A DNA stretch of 25,330 nt, taken from contig JAZLCO010000074.1 of the NCBI GenBank assembly GCA_045614225.1, forward strand, positions 1 to 25,330, written 5' to 3'. Below the pieces are notes generated by a model, which had not been told where the DNA came from, ran no database searches, and was given only the letters and a program-made list of their open reading frames with translations. Positions 1 to 6,427 of the stretch are shown piece after piece (the first letter of the stretch is position 1; each line of letters starts with the position of its first letter). The translations under genes and the position numbers were made by a program. This DNA comes from UBA9715 sp045614225. GTDB lineage: Bacteria; Actinomycetota; Coriobacteriia; Coriobacteriales; Eggerthellaceae.

Positions 1-973
1 CGTCTTCCTTGCCCATGACGTAGTCGACCATCTTGTCGAACCCGATGACATGCGTGTCGACGTATTCCTTATCGTAGAGGTCTTCCTTGAGCCACACGTT
101 GATGATGGCAAAGTCGAGCGCCGCATCGGTGTTGGGAAGGATGGGGATCCAGGTGATCTCGTCATGAATCATAGCCGTGTATGTGCCGAACGGGTCGACA
201 GCCACCATCTCGATGCCCAAATCGAGCCAGAACTTCATCATGTAGCTCTGGAACTGAGAAGCGTAGTTTGCAGTTGTCTCAAGGTCGCCGGCCTGCATGA
301 CCAGGAACTCGGCATTCTCGGACACATCTTTCATCGTGTTGTAGTAGTCCTCGGGAATGCCCAGACCGTCCCATGCGCCCGTACCCCAAACGTGCTTGCC
401 GCCCCAGTAGAAGCCCTCTACCGAGTCGGGCGTGCGCACCTCGCGCACATAGCCGCCGATCAGGCGCAGAATCTGCATCTGGCAGCCGGAACCGTAGTGC
501 ACGCACTTCGATTCCTTGTGGCCGTCATAGCCGATTCCCAGAATGCTGTAAGGGCCGTACGTGTCGTACATACGGCGAATCTCGGACTCGAGGATGTCAA
601 TGGCCTCATCCCAGGAAATGCGCTCGTAACCGCTCACGCCACGGTTCTGCGCATTAATCTTGGTCGGGTCGCCACCGGGCGACCAATCGATGCGCTTGAG
701 CGGGTATTTCACGCGGTCTTTGGAATACGTCTTCTTCTTGTAAGCCAGTGCGTAATAAGGCGGCATGGCCTTGCGCGGGCACTTCAGCTTCTTGCCACGC
801 GCGTTGATTTCCCACAGCGTGTCCTTGAGCTCTTCCTCGGTATAGCTTTCCGTCCAGTTGCACGGGCGGATGCGGACGATCTTGCCTTCCGATGATTCCA
901 CGACAACGGGATCGCCGCCGGTCGAGCTGCATGCGATGGGCTTGATGACCTTCTTATCGATCTTTGCTCCCAT
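1..973 (-). CDS. Molybdopterin (bis-MGD) oxidoreductase, transhydroxylase/catechol-dehydroxylase-like, 3' part cut by window edge
   Basis: The first 324 residues of a DMSO-reductase-superfamily enzyme are visible; the C-terminal part lies outside the window. The start ATG (973-971) follows a strong AGGAGG site. The order SSTGG (16-20), EGKIVRIRP (29-37), INARGKK (56-62), YPLKR (90-94), YERISWDEAIDI (116-127), YGPYSIL (139-145), TPDSVEGFYWGGKHVWG (181-197) matches, from memory, the large subunit of Pelobacter pyrogallol-phloroglucinol transhydroxylase. Asp183 and probably His152 fall at or near its catalytic Asp174 and His144; its Trp176 is Val here. There is no N-terminal CxxCxxxC iron-sulphur site and no Tat signal, so the protein should be cytoplasmic and probably needs a separate electron-transfer partner if it is a reductase. 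Family members act on polyhydroxylated aromatics; the substrate here is unknown. It follows a small ORF and a two-component system on the same strand, which suggests inducible expression. The family call is firm; transhydroxylase versus catechol dehydroxylase is open. Confidence 0.85.
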   Translation of the reverse strand, partial: MGAKIDKKVIKPIACSSTGGDPVVVESSEGKIVRIRPCNWTESYTEEELKDTLWEINARGKKLKCPRKAMPPYYALAYKKKTYSKDRVKYPLKRIDWSPGGDPTKINAQNRGVSGYERISWDEAIDILESEIRRMYDTYGPYSILGIGYDGHKESKCVHYGSGCQMQILRLIGGYVREVRTPDSVEGFYWGGKHVWGTGAWDGLGIPEDYYNTMKDVSENAEFLVMQAGDLETTANYASQFQSYMMKFWLDLGIEMVAVDPFGTYTAMIHDEITWIPILPNTDAALDFAIINVWLKEDLYDKEYVDTHVIGFDKMVDYVMGKED

Positions 974-994
974 TCGAGCCTCCTCCTGTACACA

Positions 995-1028
995 AGACCG
1001 TGCATCGCTTGAGGGCGATGCGCGGTCT
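995..1028 (-). promoter_or_regulatory. Strong intergenic hairpin between small ORF and molybdoenzyme
   Basis: Arms 995-1008 and 1015-1028 are complementary over 14 positions with one G-T type mismatch and a 6-nt loop. No T-tract follows on the minus strand, and the molybdoenzyme ribosome-binding site begins about 10 nt downstream. It may be an mRNA stability or processing element, or a partial attenuator that sets the ratio of the two products. Confidence 0.6.
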
Positions 1029-1053
1029 CACTCGTCTTATTTGGAAATGAAGC

Positions 1054-1269
1054 CTAGCCAAGAGCCTCGAGCTCTGCGTAAATCTGCTCCTTCTCCTCGT
1101 CGGTGACCTTCACCTGCGGGAAGCTGAAGCACTTCTCGAGCGTCATGCCGTACGCCATCTTCACCATGGAACCGTGCAGATCCATGGGGAACCACTTCTG
1201 CAGGATTGCGCTTGCCTCGGGATCGTCGACGATTGCCTTCAGCTTCGTTTCTCTCGTGAACCTTGCCAT
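1054..1269 (-). CDS. Small helical protein (71 aa), stand-alone domain upstream of molybdoenzyme
   Basis: The start ATG at 1269 has AGGAGG five bases upstream, which argues against the longer frame reaching 1332. The protein is charged, has no signal peptide or membrane segment and carries one Cys (47). Its pattern, a short helix ending DDPEASAILQKWFP (15-28), then GSMVKMAYGMTLEKCFSF (33-50) and a final VTDEEKEQIYAELEAL helix (55-70), resembles a small helical domain I recognise at the C-termini of some glycosidases and esterases of anaerobic Firmicutes and Actinobacteria, where it appears as DNPAAKAVLEKHLPG...GMSLKQ...KLxxIEADLAAL. I know no function for it. It lies 80 bp upstream of the molybdoenzyme on the same strand, so it may be a co-expressed partner or a maturation or regulatory factor. 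The coding call is good; the function is unknown. Confidence 0.8.
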   Translation of the reverse strand: MARFTRETKLKAIVDDPEASAILQKWFPMDLHGSMVKMAYGMTLEKCFSFPQVKVTDEEKEQIYAELEALG

Positions 1270-1344
1270 TTCATCCTCCTGTTGCTCGCTTGTCTTGTTT
1301 CGGAGCCGGCTTCGATGCGAACCGACTTCCAACTACGAGAAGAA

Positions 1345-1440
1345 GGGTACGAAATTGACGATGGTCACCGAAACCGTCCATCGGCGCCAGAAGAGGGTAC
1401 TAACAGCCCCGTTTGGGTAACGAAAGTTCCAATGGGCTGT
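1345..1440 (-). promoter_or_regulatory. Probable control region for the small ORF/molybdoenzyme unit
   Basis: The 218-bp gap 1270-1487 holds three GGGTA repeats on the plus strand (1345, 1395 and 1415). Two of them read GGGTACGAAA and GGGTAACGAAA. An inverted repeat ACAGCCC/GGGCTGT (1403-1409/1434-1440) encloses the third. I could not place a convincing -35/-10 pair, which would fit activator-dependent transcription by the neighbouring LuxR-type regulator. The inverted repeat could instead be the terminator of the regulator gene. Confidence 0.35.
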
Positions 1441-1487
1441 CGGCGTGGATATGGCGATTGGAATGGTTCAGGCTGTCAGACTTCGAA

Positions 1488-2156
1488 CTATTCAGCTAGA
1501 CCGCAACGCAGGGCGTACACCGCTGCTTGGACTCGGTTTTCCAAACCGAGCTTCATGAGCATGCTGCTCACCTGCTTCTTGACCGTGCCTTCACCGATGA
1601 AAAGACGCTCCCCGATTTCGCGATTCGAATACCCCATGGCAACGAGACGGATGAGTTGCCTCTCATGTTCCGTGAGCGACCCATGCTGAGAGTCCGCTGT
1701 ACGCTGCTGCGCCCTAGGAGCTTTCTTGATGTAGTCGAAGCATGCAGCAGTAGCCTCGCCCGACATGACGTTGAAGCCTTTTATCACATTTCTCAAGTAT
1801 TCATGAAGCTCTTTCGCATGCGTGCTCTTCATGAGGTAGCCACGAGCACCGTTTCGGATTGCAGCGATGACATCGTCCTCTTCGGCGTAGATTGTCAACA
1901 TGATGATTGCGATGTTGGGATTCTCGGCAGTGATGATGCGCGTCGCCTCAAGGCCGTTCATGTTCGGCATCTTCAAATCCATGAGCACGATATCCGGAGG
2001 CCAATGGCGGCAGAACTCTACAGCCTCGAGTCCATCGGACGCTTCGCCGATAACGTCGAGGTCATCCCACTTTTCGAAAAGCGCGCTGATACCCTCGCGA
2101 TACAGACTGTGATCGTCTACGACGAGAACGTTCTTCCTGTTCAACGGATCCGCCAC
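1488..2156 (-). CDS. NarL/FixJ-family response regulator (REC + LuxR HTH), 222 aa
   Basis: Residues 9-125 form a receiver domain: acidic pair Asp14-Asp15, phospho-acceptor Asp60 in VLMDLKMP, Thr88 and Lys110 (GYLMKS). Residues 160-222 form a LuxR-type helix-turn-helix (LTEHERQLIRLVAMGYSNREIGERLFIGEGTV split over 161-192). The start is a GTG at 2156 with GGGAG five bases upstream and 10 nt after the kinase stop; the longer frame to 2240 would overlap the kinase gene without a better ribosome site. It is the cognate partner of the upstream histidine kinase and by position a likely activator of the small ORF and molybdoenzyme unit. Orthodox residues are intact, so phosphorelay should be functional. 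The signal and regulon are unknown. Confidence 0.93.
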   Translation of the reverse strand: MADPLNRKNVLVVDDHSLYREGISALFEKWDDLDVIGEASDGLEAVEFCRHWPPDIVLMDLKMPNMNGLEATRIITAENPNIAIIMLTIYAEEDDVIAAIRNGARGYLMKSTHAKELHEYLRNVIKGFNVMSGEATAACFDYIKKAPRAQQRTADSQHGSLTEHERQLIRLVAMGYSNREIGERLFIGEGTVKKQVSSMLMKLGLENRVQAAVYALRCGLAE

Positions 2157-2166
2157 TGCATCTCCC

Positions 2167-3348
2167 TTAGACAAGTCGGGGAATCTCGATGGATATGTCA
2201 GTTCCACGACCAGCCCCAGAGTCGACATCCATGGAACCACCTATCGTTCCGAGTCGATCTCGCATGATGCGCAACCCCAGGTGGGCCGGAGGAATGTCAG
2301 AAGGATCGAAACCACATCCGTCATCCTCAACCGACAAGGAAAGGCCTTCATCGTCAACTCGATACGACACCTTCACCTTCGATGCCTGCGCATGACGAAC
2401 AACGTTGACGAGCGCTTCGTTCACCACCCGTGTCAGCTGTATCATGACGAGCTTCGGAATGACGGCAGTGCGCGAGCGATCGTCACGAACGAGCTCGTAC
2501 TCGATACCCCATTGGCCACAAAACGCTTCAACCATACGGTCGAGGCTTTCCATGGATGCCTCTTCAGCGGTGCCGAAACCGTTGCTTAGATTCAGAAGCT
2601 CGCTCCTCACGATGAGCTCAATCTCGTCGCTTGCGCGCTTGATCAGGCTGAGATTACGCTCGAGCATGTCATCGTCATGATGTGCCAGCGAATCGAGCGC
2701 ATTGTCTGCTTCGAGTGATATGACACTCACAGCTTGAGCCATGTTGTCATGAATCTCGTTCGACAAGCTTCGCCGCTCGTTTGCGACTCTGAGACTAAAC
2801 ATGTTGTCCGAAAGCAGAGCGTTGTCGATAACCGCCCCCACGAATTCCCCGAGGCTCGTCAACCAAGAAATGTCTTCATCGGTCCAAACCCTCGGTTTGT
2901 GAAAGAGGAAATCTACCGCACCCACTATGCCCCGCGGCCCCGTAAGCGCTATCGTTGCCGAGCAGGCATAGCCATCTTCCACGCCTCTTTTCCAGTCGAT
3001 ATCATCGTTTGTCGGATTCTCAAAATCGAAGAGAATGGGCTTACCCGTCTCGATGAGATCGGGCATCCTTCCTGCGCTTGCCGAGAGGACATCGTATTCC
3101 CTGTTGATAGAGGGTTCGATATCGCCATGGGAGGCATACAGGATGAACGCATCCTGGTCGTAGGAGAGCAGGCGAATGTTCACGTTGTCAGCGCCCGTCA
3201 TCTTGCCAAGATTGGCGGCGAGACTCTCATAGAACTCTTCGCGCTCGTCAAACCAAGAGAAGGATTGCACGAAATCGACGAGGCCGAAATACCTGCTACG
3301 CCATGTCTCGGCATTCGCAGGAGACGGTGAACTAGCTGATTGATCCAT
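2167..3348 (-). CDS. Soluble GAF-domain sensor histidine kinase (HisKA_3/HATPase), 393 aa
   Basis: No transmembrane segment is visible, so this is a cytoplasmic sensor. Residues about 35-180 read as a GAF domain (ADNVNIRLLS, GIVGAVDFLFH, WTDEDISWLTSLGEFVGAVIDNA in pieces). His200 in SNEIHDNMAQ is the NarX/DegS-type phospho-acceptor. The ATPase domain has the N box VVNEALVNVVRHA (308-320), G1 EDDGCGFDPSD (341-351) and GLRIMRDRLGTIGG (358-371). The start ATG has GAGGAA seven bases upstream. Stop-to-start spacing to the response regulator is 10 nt, so the two form one operon. A soluble GAF sensor fits detection of an intracellular small molecule, possibly the aromatic substrate of the neighbouring molybdoenzyme, but that is inference. 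The GAF Cys at 129 and 277 do not form an obvious metal site. Confidence 0.93.
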   Translation of the reverse strand: MDQSASSPSPANAETWRSRYFGLVDFVQSFSWFDEREEFYESLAANLGKMTGADNVNIRLLSYDQDAFILYASHGDIEPSINREYDVLSASAGRMPDLIETGKPILFDFENPTNDDIDWKRGVEDGYACSATIALTGPRGIVGAVDFLFHKPRVWTDEDISWLTSLGEFVGAVIDNALLSDNMFSLRVANERRSLSNEIHDNMAQAVSVISLEADNALDSLAHHDDDMLERNLSLIKRASDEIELIVRSELLNLSNGFGTAEEASMESLDRMVEAFCGQWGIEYELVRDDRSRTAVIPKLVMIQLTRVVNEALVNVVRHAQASKVKVSYRVDDEGLSLSVEDDGCGFDPSDIPPAHLGLRIMRDRLGTIGGSMDVDSGAGRGTDISIEIPRLV

Positions 3349-3421
3349 GTTGGTTCCTCATTAAACTGGGTTTTCGCTATGCAAATCATAGGCGAGCTGT
3401 TCGATTGATTGAACCTTCTAA

Positions 3422-3451
3422 AGTATACCCATCCAAGAACTTTCGTTCCAA
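3422..3451 (-). promoter_or_regulatory. Promoter of the histidine kinase/response regulator operon
   Basis: On the minus strand a -35 TTGGAA (3451-3446) and -10 TATACT (3427-3422) are separated by 18 bp. The start codon is about 70 bp downstream. A perfect palindrome ends 2 bp upstream of the -35. Confidence 0.6.
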
Positions 3452-3453
3452 GA

Positions 3454-3484
3454 ATGAGCCACTTTGACAGTCAAAGTGGCTCAT
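3454..3484. repeat. 31-bp perfect palindrome beside the kinase promoter
   Basis: Arms ATGAGCCACTTTGAC (3454-3468) and its exact complement (3470-3484) flank one central base. It lies between the dapA terminator and the kinase -35 box. It could be an operator for a dimeric regulator or a second terminator. A one-base loop is poor for an RNA hairpin unless the top pairs open. Confidence 0.7.
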
Positions 3485-3492
3485 ATAGACGA

Positions 3493-3521
3493 TGGGCCGG
3501 GAGATCGTTTCTCCCGGCCCA
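3493..3521 (-). terminator. Terminator-like hairpin downstream of dapA
   Basis: A 12-bp stem (3493-3504 with 3510-3521, TGGGCCGGGAGA and its complement) has a 5-nt loop and sits about 55 bp past the dapA stop. The T-tract on the minus strand is weak (CATCGTCTAT), so termination may be helped by the palindrome that follows. Confidence 0.65.
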
Positions 3522-3575
3522 GCTCATGCATTTATGAGGTTAGCGAACTTGCCCTTGAAGCCCGCTTGTAAACAT

Positions 3576-4475
3576 TTACGCGATCAGTCCACGCTCCTTC
3601 ATGGCGCCCTCCAAACGTGCGAGGTTCGCCGGCGCCATCGGCGCGAGCGGCAAGCGGTAGTTCGCGGGTGCGAAGCCGATCATCTCAACTCCAGCCTTCA
3701 CCGGAATCGGGTTGACTTCGCAGAACAGAGCCGCAATCAGGTCGAGGTTGGCAAGCTGAGTGGCAAGCGCCTGCTCATGACGGCCCTCGAGCCAGTCGAA
3801 CACCATGTCGTGCACGGTCTTGGGCGCGATGTTGGCCCACACGCTGATGACGCCGCGAGCGCCGAGCGACATGAGCGGCACGACCATGTCGTCGTTGCCC
3901 GAGAACATGAAGAAGTCGTCGCTCAGATAGCGCGCGATGCGCGATGCGTAGGCGATCGAACCGCTGGCCTCCTTGATGCCGAGCGCGTTGGGATGGCTGG
4001 CCAAGCGCGCGATGACCGACTCGGAGATGCTGCAGCCCGTGCGGCCGGGCACGTTGTACAGGATGCAGGGGATGTCGACGGCGTCGAGCACGGTCTTGAA
4101 GTGCTGGTACATGCCCTCTTCGTTGGCCTTGTTGTAGTACGGCGTGATGACGAGCAGGCCGTCGACGCCGATCTCCTGGTAGCGCAGGCTCTTCTCGAGC
4201 ATGGTCTGCGTGCAGTTCGATCCGCTGCCGGCGATGACCGGCACGCGGCCGTCGATGCGCTTGACGGCGAACTCGCATACGGCGTCGTCTTCCTCGTGCG
4301 ACATAGTGGAGCTCTCGCCCGTCGTGCCCAGCACGAGAATCGCGTCGGTCCCGTTTTCCAGATGGAAGTCGATCAGCTTGCCCATCTCGTCGAAATCGAC
4401 GCTGCCATCCTCCTTGAACGGCGTGACGAGCGCCACGATCGAACCCTTGAGGTCTTTCAGATTGTGTCGAGCCAT
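3576..4475 (-). CDS. dapA: 4-hydroxy-tetrahydrodipicolinate synthase (299 aa)
   Basis: DapA condenses pyruvate with aspartate semialdehyde in the diaminopimelate/lysine pathway, in the cytoplasm. The TIM-barrel signatures are all present: VLGTTGESSTMS (48-59), LVITPYYNKANEEG (108-121), ILYNVPGRTG (138-147) and the Schiff-base Lys168 in GIKEASG. The Thr51-Thr52, Tyr114 and Tyr140 proton relay and Arg145 are in place. The length is normal for the family. ATG at 4475 has GAGGGA upstream and is the true start; the frame open to 4745 runs through the leader RNA and its terminator. The gene is preceded by a lysine-riboswitch-like aptamer and intrinsic terminator, so it should be repressed by lysine. 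It is a single-gene unit here, ending in a hairpin before the kinase operon. Confidence 0.96.
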   Translation of the reverse strand: MARHNLKDLKGSIVALVTPFKEDGSVDFDEMGKLIDFHLENGTDAILVLGTTGESSTMSHEEDDAVCEFAVKRIDGRVPVIAGSGSNCTQTMLEKSLRYQEIGVDGLLVITPYYNKANEEGMYQHFKTVLDAVDIPCILYNVPGRTGCSISESVIARLASHPNALGIKEASGSIAYASRIARYLSDDFFMFSGNDDMVVPLMSLGARGVISVWANIAPKTVHDMVFDWLEGRHEQALATQLANLDLIAALFCEVNPIPVKAGVEMIGFAPANYRLPLAPMAPANLARLEGAMKERGLIA

Positions 4476-4550
4476 GTTTCCCTCTTTCCTGACAGCTGCC
4501 TGTCGCCCGTGTATCCCAGCTCTGCGTGGCGCGGCGCCGGGACGCCTAAC

Positions 4551-4582
4551 AAAAAAGCCGACAGGACGCTTGTCCTGCCGGC
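4551..4582 (-). terminator. Attenuator terminator in the dapA leader
   Basis: On the minus strand an 11-bp GC-rich stem (GCCGGCAGGAC with GTCCTGTCGGC, one G-U pair) has a 4-nt loop and is followed directly by six T residues. It lies about 75 bp before the dapA start, between the aptamer and the gene, as expected for an attenuation switch. Confidence 0.9.
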
Positions 4583-4631
4583 CGTACTGTTGTAAGCACG
4601 TCAGCGGATAGCGCCCCTGCGGTATCCCGCA

Positions 4632-4764
4632 GACAGTGCACGAGGTGTTCCCCCGCGCCCCATCCGCCCATCGCGCCCGATGAAGCGGATTCGGCGGGCT
4701 TGCACCCTCCCAGCATCCTCGCCTGCCGGCTTCGCTGGGAATCATCGCACCCGCGCCTCTATCG
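4632..4764 (-). promoter_or_regulatory. Probable lysine riboswitch (L-box) controlling dapA
   Basis: The minus-strand leader opens with GATAGAGGCGCGGG, the usual 5' core of the lysine aptamer. It continues with a P3-like stem (CCCAGC...GCTGGG), a GGGTGCAAGCCCGCCGAA segment resembling the conserved GCCGAA region, and a GCGGA-TGGGG element. It ends with GCACTGTC, like the conserved 3' CTGTC. At about 133 nt it is shorter than the usual 165-180. Location before dapA and a downstream intrinsic terminator support the call. I could not draw a convincing P1 stem by eye. Alternative: another amino-acid-sensing leader such as a T-box, but I see no good T-box sequence. Confidence 0.72.
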
Positions 4765-4772
4765 TGATTTGC

Positions 4773-4801
4773 ATGCTACGTCACTTGGAACCGATTTGCA
4801 A
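4773..4801 (-). promoter_or_regulatory. Possible dapA promoter
   Basis: On the minus strand TTGCAA (-35, 4801-4796) and TAGCAT (-10, 4778-4773) are separated by 17 bp. Transcription would begin a few bases before the aptamer. Both boxes match consensus at 4 of 6 positions. Confidence 0.4.
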
Positions 4802-4860
4802 TCGTCTTCTCGTATTATGCCGCGGTTTAACGGTAACGAAACCATCTTCTGAAAGAATCC

Positions 4861-5001
4861 GTGCCGTGCTACGACGCCAACGCGGGCATAATCGTCTTCG
4901 ACGGCACGTTTAACGATCAGGAACGTGGCGCACATTGCATGGAGCTCGATCGCGGCTATAAAGAAACACCGGTACCAGGTACCGGTGTTTCACATGCATA
5001 A
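4861..5001 (+). CDS. Candidate small ORF (46 aa) divergent from dapA leader, or gene remnant
   Basis: A GTG at 4861 opens 46 codons ending at TAA 4999-5001. The first 20 or so codons nearly all end in G or C, as in the real genes around it, and the peptide (GIIVFDGTFNDQERGAHC at 9-26) has a protein-like composition. The ribosome site is weak (GAAAGAA). The 3' third runs into the palindrome at 4964-4990, so the ORF may be a decayed fragment whose end was replaced. I do not recognise the sequence. Confidence 0.25.
   Translation: MPCYDANAGIIVFDGTFNDQERGAHCMELDRGYKETPVPGTGVSHA
4964..4990. terminator. Perfect palindrome 1 of 2 downstream of ilvE
   Basis: Thirteen-base arms AAACACCGGTACC/GGTACCGGTGTTT flank a single A. 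On the minus strand (ilvE direction) it is followed by TTTCTTT, so it can act as the ilvE terminator. The A-rich 5' and T-rich 3' ends suit a bidirectional terminator. Confidence 0.65.
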
Positions 5002-5023
5002 AACAACCTGGTTGTTTTATGCA
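4995..5023. repeat. Perfect palindrome 2 of 2 downstream of ilvE
   Basis: Fourteen-base arms TGCATAAAACAACC/GGTTGTTTTATGCA flank a single base. It lies four bases from palindrome 1 and 21 bp past the ilvE stop. It may be part of a tandem terminator, a cruciform-forming site or a protein-binding site. Confidence 0.7.
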
Positions 5024-5043
5024 GTCGCTGTGCAGCTATCTCA

Positions 5044-6081
5044 TTAGGAAATCTTGCAAACCCAGCCGAACGGATCCTCGGCAGCGCAGGTCTGGATGGC
5101 CGTGAGGGTCTCGCGCAGCTTCTTCATGACCGGGCCGCTCGTACCCACGCAATCGGGGAACGTCACGTCGACACCGTCGCCTTCCACCTTCTCGACCGGC
5201 GAGATGACGGCAGCGGTGCCGCACAGGCCGCACTCGACGAAGTCGCCTGCGAGCACTTCCTCGAACTTCACAGGACGCTCGATGACGTTCATGCCGAGGA
5301 TATCGCATGCCACCACGACGAGCGAACGACGCGTGATGGACGGCAGAATCGAGTCGGTTGCTGACTGCGGAACGACCAGGTTGCCCTGCTTGTCGACGAA
5401 GATGATGTTGGCACCGCCCGTCTCCTCGACGTAGGTGCGGCTCTGCGAGTCAAGGTACATGTTCTCGGCGTAGCCGGCGTTGTGTGCCTCGGTCACGGCG
5501 AGCAGACTCATGGCGTAGTTCAGGCCGGCCTTGATGTTGCCCGTGCCATGCGGCGCAGCACGGTCGTACTTGGCGATGGCCAGCTTAACGGACGTGTCGC
5601 CACCCTTGAAGTACGGGCCGACCGGCGTGACGAAGATGCGGAACTGGTACTCGTCAGCAGGCTTTACGCCGATGACGTTGCCCGTGGCGACCATGAACGG
5701 ACGGATGTAGAGCGTGGCGCCCGAGCCAAATGGCGGAACCCAGTCGGCATTGGCCGCTACGACCTGCTTGACGGCATCGATGAACTTATCGATCGGGAAC
5801 GGCGGCATTACGAGACGCTCGGCGGAGTCGTACATGCGCTGGGCGTTCAGGTCGGGACGGAAGCACACGATCGAGCCATCCTCGGTCGTGTAGGCCTTCA
5901 AACCCTCGAAAATCTCCTGGCAATAATGGAAGATGCCAGCATCCTCGCTCAGCGTGAGGGTGTGGTCCTCGGTCAGACCGCCCTCTTCCCATGCGCCATC
6001 TTTGTAATTGCACACGTAGCTGTAATCGCAGGGCATGTATTCGAATCCGAGATTACCCCAATCAAGATCTTTCTTCGCCAT
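5044..6081 (-). CDS. ilvE: Branched-chain-amino-acid aminotransferase (345 aa)
   Basis: This fold-type IV PLP enzyme transfers the amino group between glutamate and the branched-chain 2-oxo acids, the last step of Val, Leu and Ile synthesis. Visible motifs are IFEGLKAYTTEDG (57-69), FRPDLNAQRM (74-83), LYIRPFM (124-130), the PLP lysine Lys184 in HGTGNIKAGLNYA, YVEETGGANIIF (217-228), SILPSITRRS (244-253) and CGLCGTAAVISPV (284-296). The C-terminal CGxCGTA and the roughly 345-residue length place it in the BCAT type II group. The start ATG is preceded by GAGGAGG six bases away. It is a single-gene unit with tandem palindromes behind it. Confidence 0.95.
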   Translation of the reverse strand: MAKKDLDWGNLGFEYMPCDYSYVCNYKDGAWEEGGLTEDHTLTLSEDAGIFHYCQEIFEGLKAYTTEDGSIVCFRPDLNAQRMYDSAERLVMPPFPIDKFIDAVKQVVAANADWVPPFGSGATLYIRPFMVATGNVIGVKPADEYQFRIFVTPVGPYFKGGDTSVKLAIAKYDRAAPHGTGNIKAGLNYAMSLLAVTEAHNAGYAENMYLDSQSRTYVEETGGANIIFVDKQGNLVVPQSATDSILPSITRRSLVVVACDILGMNVIERPVKFEEVLAGDFVECGLCGTAAVISPVEKVEGDGVDVTFPDCVGTSGPVMKKLRETLTAIQTCAAEDPFGWVCKIS

Positions 6082-6427
6082 GAAGTGCCTCCTCTAAGGC
6101 TTGATTTTCAGTACTATTCAACTTTACTCCACCACAGCCGATTGCGGGACAGTTTCTCAAGGTTTAACAAAGAGCGTGCCATTGGGGACAGGCCAAATGT
6201 CTCGTGGCAATTAGGTCATAGTTAATGAGTAATGGGCTGACGCCAGTCTTACTATTCTTAAGCATCTCATTAGAAATCTGGTCAAATGCTTCGCTTTCCA
6301 AATAGCGATTTGCGCATGTTTCGTAGCTATGTTTTCAATTCGCAACACTTCGCAAACAGAATGATGGAGGTCACCTTTGCAACGCTATCATTCCCCGCTA
6401 ACAACATGAGGAGAGAGAGGGGTTGCC
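6082..6427. other. Intergenic region between ilvE and the RAYT gene
   Basis: Apart from repeat copy A (6176-6225) it is A/T-rich. TTCGCAA occurs twice exactly 10 bp apart (6339-6345 and 6349-6355), one helical turn, as might suit a protein-binding site. No convincing gene, RNA or consensus promoter was found for either flanking gene. Confidence 0.4.
6176..6225 (-). repeat. RAYT-associated 50-bp repeat, copy A
   Basis: Read on the minus strand it begins TTAACTATGACCTAATT and ends CCTGTCCCCAATGGCAC. It matches copy C at 47 of 50 positions and copy B at 41 of 50, without gaps. It is inverted relative to copy B across the transposase gene. Confidence 0.9.

Noticed and set aside
3492..4595. A 367-residue open frame opposite dapA
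   Set aside because: It runs antisense through dapA and the leader terminator; its His/Val/Asp-rich composition is typical of a shadow frame.
4632..4764. A T-box leader for dapA, because of GGGATACCGC near a terminator
   Set aside because: No good T-box sequence (GGGTGGNACCGCG), and the GATAGAGGCGCG start and CTGTC end fit a lysine aptamer better.
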